63,476 nt of DNA, from NCBI GenBank assembly GCA_028278245.1, contig JANQEQ010000011.1:1-63476 (forward strand), written 5' to 3'. This stretch comes from Phycisphaerales bacterium. GTDB taxonomy: Bacteria > Planctomycetota > Phycisphaerae > Phycisphaerales > SM1A02. Position numbers and translations under genes: made by a program. The notes beneath the pieces are model-generated. The model made no database searches, had not been told where the DNA came from, and saw nothing but the letters and a program-made list of their open reading frames with translations. Shown piece by piece: positions 25,634-34,673 of this stretch (position 1 is its first letter; every line of letters begins with the position of its first letter).

Positions 25634-26874
25634 GAGATTGATTTACCTCCCGGAATTTTTGACATGATAAGACACGCATTTGATCCCCCAAGACCACTAT
25701 TAAATGTCATCGCTGTGCGCAATTCTGTTTCCTGATATTCAAGAACATGATTGATCCCCTGACAATCTGCGGCAATGTTGTTCAGATTCACCGTGGGTGT
25801 GACAAAATCATGGTGTAACATGAGTGTTGTGTATACAGCTTCCTGTGCTGCAGTTGCCCCCTGACCATGACCACTGATACTCTTGGTTGAACTCACCAGC
25901 GGCTCTTCCCTGAATGTTTCTCGAATGAACTGAGCTTCAATCGGATCTCCATGCCGAGTTCCAGCACCATGGGGATTGATGTAGTCAATTTTTACTGCGC
26001 CGGTTTCACCTGCCATGCACATCGCTTGATCAACCGCCAGGCGAAGCCCATCTCCGGTAGGAATGAACATGTTATCACCGTCATTGGCCTCCCCAAATCC
26101 AATAATCTCAGCATAAATCTCAGCATTGCGCTGCTCGGCATGCACCAGTGACTCCAGGGTGAGAACACCTGCACCGGCAGAACCAACAAGACCTTGTCGA
26201 TCACGATCGAAAGGTCGGCAGGCTTCAGTTGGTCGATCATTGAAGTCTTGTGGCATTCCATCGCTGTTATCGGCCGAGAGACCGACATGCCGCCAAGTAT
26301 CATCTTCCGCACTTCCGCAGAGGCAGACATCCTGAATACCGTGACGAATCAGATTAAATGCGTGACCGATGTTGTACAGCCCAGTGGCACACGCAGCAGA
26401 CAACGAGCATGTCCTGCCCCTGCACCCAAAGAGAATTGCGACATTACTCGAAGCCGTTGAATTCATCATGCGAGCAATGCCGTGGGCTCTGATCTTGGTG
26501 TGAGTTTCTTCTGTACCCCAGTAATCCTCTGCCAACTGTATTTCGTTTATACCCCCCGCCCCAGTACCAATGATGACTCCTGTTCGTTCATCTGTCAGTA
26601 CGTTTGATTTCAGTCCGGCATCTTCAACAGCCTGGTGCGCGGCCACACACGCAAGTAATGCCGTTCTTGACATGTGTCGCTTGTTTTTTCGGGGCAGGAA
26701 ACTGGAGTCGAAATCCGGCAAGGGTGCGTAAACACAACATTTGTAGCCCAGCTCCTCCATTTCGGGCATGTAGACGATCCCGGAATAACTTTCCCGAAGA
26801 GATTTCACAACCTCATCGGTATTCGTGCCAATAGCTGATACCACACCCAAGCCTGTGATCACAACGCGTCTCAT
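25630..26874 (-). CDS. FabB-like ketosynthase, catalytically complete
   Basis: This encodes 414 aa from ATG at 26874 (MRRVVITGLGVVSAIG); a TTG 24 bp upstream adds eight residues without family support. The catalytic Cys is about residue 162 (SLSAACATGLYNIG), and the His residues are in NPHGAGTRHGD and SISGHGQGA. It is closest in texture to the Cys-less paralogue: both have a CVYAP/CGVYAP segment near residue 50 and the MMNS(T/S)ASxNxA block. The two probably arose by duplication and may form the active/inactive pair. The third member is more FabB-like. Confidence 0.92.
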   Translation of the reverse strand: MRRVVITGLGVVSAIGTNTDEVVKSLRESYSGIVYMPEMEELGYKCCVYAPLPDFDSSFLPRKNKRHMSRTALLACVAAHQAVEDAGLKSNVLTDERTGVIIGTGAGGINEIQLAEDYWGTEETHTKIRAHGIARMMNSTASSNVAILFGCRGRTCSLSAACATGLYNIGHAFNLIRHGIQDVCLCGSAEDDTWRHVGLSADNSDGMPQDFNDRPTEACRPFDRDRQGLVGSAGAGVLTLESLVHAEQRNAEIYAEIIGFGEANDGDNMFIPTGDGLRLAVDQAMCMAGETGAVKIDYINPHGAGTRHGDPIEAQFIRETFREEPLVSSTKSISGHGQGATAAQEAVYTTLMLHHDFVTPTVNLNNIAADCQGINHVLEYQETELRTAMTFNSGLGGSNACLIMSKIPGGKSIS

Positions 26875-26916
26875 CGGATCATGGACTCCCGGAAGCAATA
26901 TAGTTCATCAAGCTAC

Positions 26917-27837
26917 TCACGCCGTCTCACTTTGCACATGATCGGGTAGCTTATTCAACCAGTCTGACGCTGTCACGATCAGTTTCTGCTGCCAGTCAAT
27001 TTGGGAAAAGTTATGGTTTGCGCCTGGAATGACATGGATGCTCGTTGATGATTTCACGGGTGGCGATTGTTCTATTTGTGGTACATACCCACGATCGAAA
27101 GCCTGGTAAAGAGGATCCTGATCGCCATAAACGCATAATATCTGTTTCCCCTGCCGGGTGGATCTCTGAAAGGCTTCCCAGAGGTTCTGATCCAGTTGAG
27201 GCATTTTATATTGCCCGCGAAGCACTCTTCCCAAAGCGCGTACCGCCCACAGATATCGACTTTGTCCGGTAAGGAATCGTCGCCAAGATCGCCAAAGGAG
27301 AGCTTTACGCATATAGGTAGTGACCATCACACCGGTGACCGCATCTTCTGACATCTCACCAAAATGCTGAACCGGGAGTGATGCGAGAATCATGAAATTG
27401 ATATGCGGATCATCCACCCCCGCCATCAACGCGCTGAAGGCACCGCCACAGAGTCCGAGCAGTCCCAGAGAATCGATTTCCACTTCGGATTTGAAGAAGA
27501 GTGCAGCATCAAGCACGCTCTGGTCGCAATCAAGAAACGTTTTTTTGTATTCAACAGCACTCTTCAGTTGTCCCGGACTATCACCAATACCCGGTAGATC
27601 AACGCGTAGCACATGATAGCCTTCCACGCACAATTGACGCGCCAGGCGTACATAGAATCTGTTCGGACCACGACGACTTCTTATTCCCGCATTGACCAAG
27701 ATGATACCGATCCGCTTTCCAGTCTTCTCAACTTCCGGCGGTGAATGGAGAATACCAGTGGCCCAGATCCCCCCGCATGAGAATTGCACAATGCGTTCAG
27801 TTTCAGGCATGTGATGAACAGATTGATTCTCAGTCAC
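26917..27837 (-). CDS. Alpha/beta hydrolase resembling exosortase-A-associated hydrolase 1
   Basis: This encodes 306 aa. The fold blocks are GIILVNAGIRSRRGPNRFYVRLARQL, VLRVDLPGIGDSPG, the nucleophile elbow LGLCGGAFSAL (Cys or Ser region atypical: G-L-C-G-G) and the C-terminal PGANHNFS with the catalytic His. The N-terminal pattern recalls hydrolase 1 of the exosortase-A system found in exopolysaccharide loci. A Cys at the elbow instead of Ser would suggest an acyltransferase- or thioesterase-like mechanism. It overlaps the neighbouring hydrolase gene by 8 bp. No exosortase is visible in the window. Confidence 0.82.
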   Translation of the reverse strand: MTENQSVHHMPETERIVQFSCGGIWATGILHSPPEVEKTGKRIGIILVNAGIRSRRGPNRFYVRLARQLCVEGYHVLRVDLPGIGDSPGQLKSAVEYKKTFLDCDQSVLDAALFFKSEVEIDSLGLLGLCGGAFSALMAGVDDPHINFMILASLPVQHFGEMSEDAVTGVMVTTYMRKALLWRSWRRFLTGQSRYLWAVRALGRVLRGQYKMPQLDQNLWEAFQRSTRQGKQILCVYGDQDPLYQAFDRGYVPQIEQSPPVKSSTSIHVIPGANHNFSQIDWQQKLIVTASDWLNKLPDHVQSETA

Positions 27838-28705
27838 TTTGAGTCATTCCTTCGAGTCGGTGTACACTTCGCTCAAACAAAGACTCGTGACCATGCCAGA
27901 ACCTGAGTTCTCGCCAGGGATCGTTGGGATCGATCCAGAACGGTTGATCAATCACTCGTTCAACAGCGATTTCGTTCGTCATTGATTGCAGCAATTCGTG
28001 CAGTTCACGCAGTTCCTTTGGGATGTTTCCTGATTTACCAATGCTGAAGATCGAGATCGCGCACCGGACCGTTTTCACGCATTGCATCACGTCCAACGCA
28101 AGAAGTTCCCGATAGCACTGAGCACCAAGAGGAAAACCCAGAATATCCACCGACTGTCCCGCTTCAAGCTGACCTCTCAATCGATCTCTGGATTCGACCA
28201 CTTCTCCATTGATCATATTTCTTGCCAAAACCTGGGTGCGGAGAAAATTGTTCATGTACTGAGTCGGACGAACAATGGGTTCCCAGAGCAGGAGGGAATG
28301 GACGGTGGGATCTTCGCCGGCTGCGAGAAATGCAAGCGTCGCTCCCAGTCGCAGGCCGAAGAGGCATACGGGGTAGGATGTTTGTTGATGCAGCCAATTG
28401 GCCATTGCATGGATATCGGTGACATGAGTCGTTACTGTAGCTTCGGAAAATTCTCCCCCACTGTCGCCACATCCACGGTAGTCGAATCGTAAAACGTGAT
28501 ATCCCTGTTGTGCAAGTATGCGGGCAAAATCAACACATATCCTCTGTGCGATTGCTGCCTCTTCCGCAAAGGGGGCGCAGAAAACCACGCCGACACCACG
28601 ATCCTTTTCCGGGCTTATCGGCGCATGATGAACCGCAAAAACCTTGGTGTTCTCGACTTCATAAAAAAATGGCACTTCCTTCAGATCGTTCATTACGGAT
28701 TGCAT
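27830..28705 (-). CDS. Alpha/beta hydrolase resembling exosortase-A-associated hydrolase 2
   Basis: This encodes 291 aa. The opening GVGVVFCAPFAEEAAIAQRI and VLRFDYRGCGDSGGEFSEAT match the hydrolase-2 type of exosortase-linked polysaccharide clusters. The elbow reads LFGLRLGATLAF, where the usual Ser is replaced by Arg. The catalytic nucleophile therefore appears missing, and the protein may be a binding or scaffold partner for the next hydrolase. ATG at 28705 gives MQSVMNDLKEVPFFYE. It lies between the flippase and ketosynthase genes and is coupled to the second hydrolase gene by an 8-bp overlap. Confidence 0.8.
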   Translation of the reverse strand: MQSVMNDLKEVPFFYEVENTKVFAVHHAPISPEKDRGVGVVFCAPFAEEAAIAQRICVDFARILAQQGYHVLRFDYRGCGDSGGEFSEATVTTHVTDIHAMANWLHQQTSYPVCLFGLRLGATLAFLAAGEDPTVHSLLLWEPIVRPTQYMNNFLRTQVLARNMINGEVVESRDRLRGQLEAGQSVDILGFPLGAQCYRELLALDVMQCVKTVRCAISIFSIGKSGNIPKELRELHELLQSMTNEIAVERVIDQPFWIDPNDPWRELRFWHGHESLFERSVHRLEGMTQSD

Positions 28706-28769
28706 TTTAGATCAAGTGAAACGTATTCTCCGTCGGCATCAGTTGGGATCGAATGAGATTCGGTTCTGT

Positions 28770-30374
28770 CTACGACTCCTGCGTATTTGTCTCGGCAGGT
28801 TTCTTCAAATGCTTGAGAAGATCAAAAATCTGTGTATTACGAAACACGATATTCGCAAGCAAATAGACCACTATTCCTGAACAGCCGGCAATCAAGAGAA
28901 TGATGCATTGGGAGAAGGCTTTTTCGTCGCTCATCAGCTGCAGAAGCTGATGATACGAAAAATACATCACCAGCCCCGCTACCAACGATGCCAGCAGGAT
29001 TTTGAAGAATGGTATGCCAAAGCGGAACAGGATACGGCCTTGGAGGATTTTCTCCAGTATGAGCACGAGTATTCCTGTTCGGATGAGTGAGATGAGCGTA
29101 CTGGCCAGGGCAATACCGCCCAAACCCAACAGCCACATGAGCACCAGATCCAGAATCACATTTGCAGTAATCGTAAGCAATAAAATGGCCAGAAGGAGTT
29201 TCCCTCTTTGCGTCACAAGGAAGTAGTAGACAGCCAGGATGACACCGATTGATCCGGGCAAACCCAATGCCAGATAGATGATCACTTCGGTGGTCTGTGA
29301 TGCTGCTTCTGCGGAGAATTTCCCGTAGTGAAACATGAGATTCGTAAAAGGATCCGCAAAGACAGCAAGACCGATCGCCACGGGGATCGTCAGGAATGCA
29401 ATGATCAGAAAATTCCCTCGAAAAAAGGTGCGCAACCGTTCAGAGTTCTGCTGCCGGACCAGCTTCACCAGTTCCGGGTACATTACCTTGTAAATCGGGA
29501 AAGCGACGATCAACGGTACCAATCCCAGAAAGATGATCCCCAGGCTCAGCGCTGATACAGCCCCCTCCCCCAGAAGTGATGCAATCATGCGATCGACTGC
29601 TGTGTTGATCTGCCAGATTGAAATCACCATGAGCGACAAGCCCAGCCCGCTCAGAACCCGTTTCATGCTCTGATCGCGGAAATCGAACCACCATCCATTG
29701 ATCGTGAAGTATTTCCAGATGATCGGCAGCAGCATGATCGCCTGGAGAGCAATTCCCGCCACGACTCCCCACGCCAATCCTGCGATTCCCCACCAGTCCG
29801 ACCAGATCAGCACTCCCACCAATGCGCCGGCAGGAACCCAGAGCGTACTCAAAGCCGAGAAGACAAATCTTCTGCGCGCGTTAAGCACACTATCAAATAC
29901 TGCATGTACTGTTGTCAGGAAAATTGAGGGAGCCATGATCCGGGTCATCAATACCGCAGATTCATGAGCCGGTTCATTGAATCCCGGCGCCAGCAACAGC
30001 ACAATCCAGTCAGCGCCGATGATGTAGATGAGGGTGAGAACCAATGAGCAGAAAAATGTCAGACGAAGGAATGAGCTTGCCAGAGCTGACTGATCGTTTC
30101 TTTCCCCATTTTCTTTTACCGACATATACACCGGGACAAATGCCAGGTTGAACGCCATACCAAGTGGATGGATGAGTGTCACCGGCACCATCCGGGCAAT
30201 GAAATATGCGTCAGTGGTTGTGGTTGCACCGTATTTCGATGCCAGGATCACAACGACCACAAAACCACCTATAGAGAGCGATATGCGAGCGATCACCAGC
30301 ACGAAGGCTGAGACGAGATAATGAAAGCGATGATCACCTTGAATCGACATATTATCCCGTTGATCCCTCAACAT
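28770..30374 (-). CDS. MurJ/Wzx-like lipid-linked glycan flippase
   Basis: This encodes 534 aa. It is a polytopic membrane protein with about 14 helices in the MviN/MurJ pattern: YGATTTTDAYFIARMVPVTL near the start, APGFNEPAHESAVLMTRIMAPS, and PVAIGLAVFADPFTNLMFHYGKFSAEA in the middle. In this locus a flippase for a lipid-linked oligosaccharide repeat is more likely than the housekeeping lipid II flippase. The lower-identity N-terminal extension is compatible with that. The start could be ATG at 30350 (MSIQGDHRF) as well as 30374. Membrane location is certain; the substrate is inferred. Confidence 0.85.
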   Translation of the reverse strand: MLRDQRDNMSIQGDHRFHYLVSAFVLVIARISLSIGGFVVVVILASKYGATTTTDAYFIARMVPVTLIHPLGMAFNLAFVPVYMSVKENGERNDQSALASSFLRLTFFCSLVLTLIYIIGADWIVLLLAPGFNEPAHESAVLMTRIMAPSIFLTTVHAVFDSVLNARRRFVFSALSTLWVPAGALVGVLIWSDWWGIAGLAWGVVAGIALQAIMLLPIIWKYFTINGWWFDFRDQSMKRVLSGLGLSLMVISIWQINTAVDRMIASLLGEGAVSALSLGIIFLGLVPLIVAFPIYKVMYPELVKLVRQQNSERLRTFFRGNFLIIAFLTIPVAIGLAVFADPFTNLMFHYGKFSAEAASQTTEVIIYLALGLPGSIGVILAVYYFLVTQRGKLLLAILLLTITANVILDLVLMWLLGLGGIALASTLISLIRTGILVLILEKILQGRILFRFGIPFFKILLASLVAGLVMYFSYHQLLQLMSDEKAFSQCIILLIAGCSGIVVYLLANIVFRNTQIFDLLKHLKKPAETNTQES

Positions 30375-30436
30375 CGGAGAGATTGTTCACCTTCCTCGCA
30401 AATCCTGAGCAGTATCGAAACAGATGTTCCACGACG

Positions 30437-31225
30437 TCAACGTACAATGATGGCGGTGTTACTCCCCTGACGGTCTTCTTGTACGGCATTACGTATGTCA
30501 TAGCCAAGCAGAATACCCTGCTGGGTGAGTAAAGCCGGCCTGATGATGTCTTCGATATCCCGCATGAAGCGAGCCCAATCTGCAACGAAGGTCGGCGGAA
30601 CATAGAGCACATCACCACTATGCAACGACAAGTGCTGTGCGTACCCACCGTGAGCCAGGGCATCCTTGATGTTGATCAGTTCGCTTACCAACTCACCATT
30701 TTCACCCTGTCTCAGGAGAAGTACTTTGCTGCGATTGGCAGAGTTAGTAAAACCACCTGCCATCCCAACCGCTTCAAATGTGCTCGTGGGACCTTCCATC
30801 GTAAAGATACCCGGGCGAGACACTTCACCCATCACCACTACTTTGGCACTGCGCAGCAGCCTGATCTCAACATTCACCTGTGGATCAACAAGATAGGGAC
30901 TCAATCCGTCGGTTATCGATCGACGCAGATCATTTGCACTCATACCTTTTGCGTCGATTTCACCCGCCATCGGGTAAAACACAATCCCCGAATTGGGAAG
31001 TCTCAGTCTGCGACTCAAATCTGTGTGCCGATAGACCTGTACCTCGACCTCGTCGCCGGGCCCGAGTTTGAGGTCTGGAAGAGTGAGTGATTCGCTCGTA
31101 TCAATCTGAGCATGAAGATCCCTTTCAGGCAGCGGCGGCACCTGACCCGTGGTGCAGCCAGCACTCCCCCATGCCAGAAAGAGAATCAGAAGAAGTATTG
31201 TGAACCTATGCAGATTCAGATGCAT
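30437..31225 (-). CDS. Polysaccharide export lipoprotein (Wza-like, Poly_export and SLBB)
   Basis: This encodes 262 aa. The signal peptide ends in a lipobox (GSAGC, Cys24). The poly-export domain reads LKLGPGDEVEVQVYRHTDLS, SGIVFYPMAGEID and VDPQVNVEI. A soluble-ligand-binding beta-grasp domain follows (VVVMGEVSRPGIFTM...). It probably forms the outer-membrane part of the export channel for the glycan. It is shorter than E. coli Wza (about 380 aa), with fewer SLBB units. It lies directly after the ligase/polymerase gene on the same strand. A tyrosine kinase (Wzc-like) partner is not in the window. Confidence 0.92.
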   Translation of the reverse strand: MHLNLHRFTILLLILFLAWGSAGCTTGQVPPLPERDLHAQIDTSESLTLPDLKLGPGDEVEVQVYRHTDLSRRLRLPNSGIVFYPMAGEIDAKGMSANDLRRSITDGLSPYLVDPQVNVEIRLLRSAKVVVMGEVSRPGIFTMEGPTSTFEAVGMAGGFTNSANRSKVLLLRQGENGELVSELINIKDALAHGGYAQHLSLHSGDVLYVPPTFVADWARFMRDIEDIIRPALLTQQGILLGYDIRNAVQEDRQGSNTAIIVR

Positions 31226-31329
31226 GGTAGATTATCCTCGTAAGACTCTGTAGCCGGAATCGAATCCTGCTGTTGCATAAACACCCGCACAATAACGCAA
31301 AAACGGCGAATCTGCGACATAGGAAGCCC

Positions 31330-32736
31330 TCAACTGACCGGAAATGCGGGTGTCTGCTCCGGATCCAGCTGAATCGAATTCTGCTGCTCTTTGAATTCCT
31401 GCTCTTCCTTGTTCAGAACCAGACTGAGAGCCGCGGCGAATGCCATCACGGTCCATGCATATTTACTCCCCCACAAGTGGTAGAAATTGGCACACAACAT
31501 GAAGCCGGCAAAGGCACTGAGCAATCCAATCGCCATCATCTTGGCTTCACGATCCCGGGCTCGGATGAAACAGGCTAACAACTGCAAGATGACGGCCAAG
31601 TGTATCGAACTGTAAACAATAAGGCCGGGAAATCCATTTTCTGCTAATACACCAAGATAGACGTGATGCGGAACATAAGCCACGTGCCGGGGAAGGTATG
31701 GAATATCTCGTATCTGGATCAGGTAGTTATCTTCAAAGTTACCGGTTCCGACCCCCAGCAAGGGACTCTCTTTTGCCATGTTCCATGAGATCTTTGCCAT
31801 CTCATAGCGAAAATTCGTGGAGTAATGCCCCGTATCTTTATGCCCAAACATACGAGGTAAAACTTCTAATTGAGGGAAGAAGGTAATAAGAAAGAAAAAC
31901 ACGATCGTCAGTATGCATCCCGATACAAAACCAATCATTATTTTATGGCGCAATGGTGCTAAGGGGAAAAAGACTCCGAGTACAACTGCCATTCCCAACC
32001 ATACCGCCCGGGCAGAACAGGCAATAATATTGCCCATCACCATTAATAATAATGCACCGGCGATCAGCTTTTTCTTCCACCACGGAGCACACATAGTCAG
32101 ATAGAGCAGGCACCCCATTTGGACAACCAATTGCGAACCATGCTGATCCGGATCCCTTGATAAGCCCTGGATTCGAAATTTACCTGTAGGACCAGCCTGC
32201 AACTCTTTGCGCACATTGGTTTCAGAAATGTGTACACCGTGTACGACTGCTTTACGGGTAACGATTTCATAAGATCCTGCAAATGATGCCAGGAATGCAC
32301 TGGTTACAAACCAGAGGATGCACAACTTCAATATTCTTCGATCTCTTGCGACATATACAATGAGTACATAAAAGACAAAAGTACTTGTGCGCTGTATCAG
32401 GGGCATGAGCCCGTTTCTCGGCGTAGGAGCAGCCAGCACAGAGATTATGTTGATCACAAGGTAGGAAATGATCAGCAGGGGAACGATATTACGATATAAG
32501 AACTGAAATGGTCGGGTATCACGATGCGCCCATATCTTGAATGCGCATACGACACCAAGCAGCAACGTGAAGATTTGAGTCGGGGTAATACCATCGTTTC
32601 CCACATGCGCTCCGCCGATACTGAGCAACGCATCAAGAGGAAACACAAATAGAGTCATATACAGCACGATCTCCTCGATACGCCATTTTTTCGAGGATCG
32701 TGTCTGCCCTGACAATGCTTCAATTCCTTGCTTCAA
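31330..32736 (-). CDS. O-antigen ligase/polymerase-like membrane protein
   Basis: This encodes 468 aa with about 11-12 hydrophobic helices and a large external loop before the last helices. The loop contains NFRYEMAKISWNMAKESPLLGVGTGNFEDNY and HHVYLGVLAENGFPGL, the signature of the Wzy_C / WaaL family (H-NxxLxxxxExGxxG type). It either polymerises repeat units or transfers the glycan to its acceptor at the periplasmic face. The start ATG at 32736 lies 27 bp after the stop of the upstream glycosidase-like gene, so the two probably share a transcript. Confidence 0.9.
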   Translation of the reverse strand: MKQGIEALSGQTRSSKKWRIEEIVLYMTLFVFPLDALLSIGGAHVGNDGITPTQIFTLLLGVVCAFKIWAHRDTRPFQFLYRNIVPLLIISYLVINIISVLAAPTPRNGLMPLIQRTSTFVFYVLIVYVARDRRILKLCILWFVTSAFLASFAGSYEIVTRKAVVHGVHISETNVRKELQAGPTGKFRIQGLSRDPDQHGSQLVVQMGCLLYLTMCAPWWKKKLIAGALLLMVMGNIIACSARAVWLGMAVVLGVFFPLAPLRHKIMIGFVSGCILTIVFFFLITFFPQLEVLPRMFGHKDTGHYSTNFRYEMAKISWNMAKESPLLGVGTGNFEDNYLIQIRDIPYLPRHVAYVPHHVYLGVLAENGFPGLIVYSSIHLAVILQLLACFIRARDREAKMMAIGLLSAFAGFMLCANFYHLWGSKYAWTVMAFAAALSLVLNKEEQEFKEQQNSIQLDPEQTPAFPVS

Positions 32737-32763
32737 TGCAATGTAAACGAAATAAGGGAAAAA

Positions 32764-34479
32764 TCACTCCACTTCGTCGGATTGAATCGCCTCAACCAGT
32801 ATCGGAACATCGTTGAGTTTAATCTGAGCCTTCCTTTCAGTCGTTGTGATGTATTTAACCTCGGGATCACTGCCGTCGTTATTGAGCAGCGGCGTCAAGG
32901 CAACCTTCTCAGAATTACAGTTGAGCGAGATTTCCTCAGAACCTTTATCACACCACACGATGTAGGCATCATGCGGCTGACCTTTCAAACGGAATACGAA
33001 TTGATTTTCCGGCGTGTTCAACCTGACAAGTGATTGATAAGGCTGAAGCGATTTCAAGAGAAACGCGTAGGTGTGGAATGCCGGCCGCTTGCTCATATCA
33101 TCGCGCCGCAATCCCTGATACTTCCAGTTGCGTCCCCCGTGGTAGTCGTGCCAATCCTTCATTTGCGCCACGTTGGTAATCTTCAGATCCAAATCGATTG
33201 AAATGACCAATTTCTTCAATACGTTCAGGGCTTGCTCTCGCTCGAACCAAGTGACCCTGATCCTGTACTCAGGATTATCCGGATCATCAATAACCTTGAA
33301 GAGTTCTGCTCCTTCGCTCCGGCTGAAACGATACTCAAGCAGGCTTTCGACCATCGGTGCCGAGGCCATATCGCCGGCGATAATCGGTTTCTCGTAACCA
33401 TTCTCCCTCATGGTCTTGCGCATCCAATTCACGACCCCGTATGCCCCCTTGTAATCGTAGTTATAGTGAAAATCCACCATGTCAAAATACTCATGGTAGG
33501 TGAGCGCCGTTTTCATAAAATCGATTTGTCCACGGAACCATTTTGTTAGACCGGCGGTCGTTGTTTCGAAATGACTGATTTTCGGAGAGATGTCACAGAT
33601 ATCAGCGAAGTTCATACCGGTCAGATTGAGATAGCAATTGGGATTTGCTTTCTTTGCGGCTCCGTAGGCAATCTTCAGAAGTTCGCCGTATTCCTCCACT
33701 GTCCCCTGCCAGTATAGATCGTGATGCATTTCAGATCCGGCAGCAAAGTACAACACCGGATAGAGCAAACCCGGCATATCATCGATCCCATCGTTGTCAT
33801 AACGCTCAACAATGGCCATCATGAATTTTTCAAAGTCGCCCAGGTGTTCATCCTTGATCGGGCCAGCCGATTCGGGCCCCTTCGTCCTGCGCTTCATAGC
33901 CCATCTACAGCGCGGACTGAGGTTGAACTGAAGGTGCTCGAAACCCGCGGTCTGGTACTCCAGGACCAGCTTGTCCAGCAAGCGCCAATCGTATTTATTG
34001 TTCCCGTTCTTCGGCGCTCTCTTTTCAATTTTCTCCCAGGGAATCTGCCCTATGCGTACCCACTTGATGCCAATCTCTCCGAAGGCCGTAGCAAAACCTG
34101 GTCTGGCAAATTCGATCCCGAAACCGAATGACTGGATATCACCGCCCCGCGAATACGGATAAATATCATCCGGCTCGTCTTGATACATGGGATGCTCCTG
34201 CCCCGGAAAGTACGAGCGCTCCAGCCTGATCTCAACTTCATCCAACAACGAAGAAAATCGTTGCCAGCGTCCTGTGTCACGCGCCAGGCGTAAATCATCA
34301 AACATCACTTCGACTTCCCTGAGGTCATACCCCAGTGACTTCTTCTCGTTATAGCTTTTTTGCAGGGTTTGAAAACGCTGTCGCAATGCTGCAGCATCAA
34401 TCTCCCCGTCAGCCTTGACTGCACAACTGACACAGTTCAACACAAGTATGCACACCAGGCAACGCAAAATAAACATCAT
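32764..34479 (-). CDS. Secreted TIM-barrel glycosidase-like protein, paralogue 1
   Basis: This encodes 571 aa. The signal peptide has a hydrophobic run to about residue 20 (CILVLNCVSCAVKADG) and a possible lipobox Cys. Then come a helical segment and a barrel that looks like clan GH-A: FGIEFARPGFATAFGEIGIKWVRIG, LQFNLSPRCRWA, VLYFAAGSEMHHDLYW (candidate acid/base Glu) and DMVDFHYNYDYKG. At the strand where GH-A enzymes carry the nucleophile Glu, it has PIIAGDMAS with Asp. The C-terminal part is beta-rich. A TGGAGT ribosome site supports the start. It may trim or modify the glycan of this locus; activity is unproven. Confidence 0.7.
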   Translation of the reverse strand: MMFILRCLVCILVLNCVSCAVKADGEIDAAALRQRFQTLQKSYNEKKSLGYDLREVEVMFDDLRLARDTGRWQRFSSLLDEVEIRLERSYFPGQEHPMYQDEPDDIYPYSRGGDIQSFGFGIEFARPGFATAFGEIGIKWVRIGQIPWEKIEKRAPKNGNNKYDWRLLDKLVLEYQTAGFEHLQFNLSPRCRWAMKRRTKGPESAGPIKDEHLGDFEKFMMAIVERYDNDGIDDMPGLLYPVLYFAAGSEMHHDLYWQGTVEEYGELLKIAYGAAKKANPNCYLNLTGMNFADICDISPKISHFETTTAGLTKWFRGQIDFMKTALTYHEYFDMVDFHYNYDYKGAYGVVNWMRKTMRENGYEKPIIAGDMASAPMVESLLEYRFSRSEGAELFKVIDDPDNPEYRIRVTWFEREQALNVLKKLVISIDLDLKITNVAQMKDWHDYHGGRNWKYQGLRRDDMSKRPAFHTYAFLLKSLQPYQSLVRLNTPENQFVFRLKGQPHDAYIVWCDKGSEEISLNCNSEKVALTPLLNNDGSDPEVKYITTTERKAQIKLNDVPILVEAIQSDEVE

Positions 34480-34609
34480 CTCATACTCCAGTGAAATACT
34501 GAATCTACAACCTCAAACCTGATGGTACAGGTCCGCAGGGGGTAACTTTGATACCAGCATGATATACCGATGTGTGGGAGAATGTATGCAAACCAATTGC
34601 TGCGCATAA

Positions 34610-34653
34610 AAAAACCCAGGGTGGTATCCCCTCCGGTCCATCCTGGGGTTTTA
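34610..34653 (-). terminator. Rho-independent terminator after paralogue 2
   Basis: The arms AAACCCAGG (34612-34620) and CCTGGGGTTTT flank a GC-rich loop; the minus-strand copy ends in a run of seven T. It lies 20 bp past the stop of the 551-aa gene and before the start of the 571-aa gene, so it may attenuate transcription into the polysaccharide operon. Confidence 0.8.
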
Positions 34654-34673
34654 TTGAATTACCGAACCGACCT

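Noticed and set aside
20516..26874. Ladderane or aryl-polyene biosynthetic cluster
   Set aside because: No desaturase, radical SAM enzyme, aromatic ammonia-lyase or acyl/aryl-CoA ligase is present among these genes, so neither assignment is supported.
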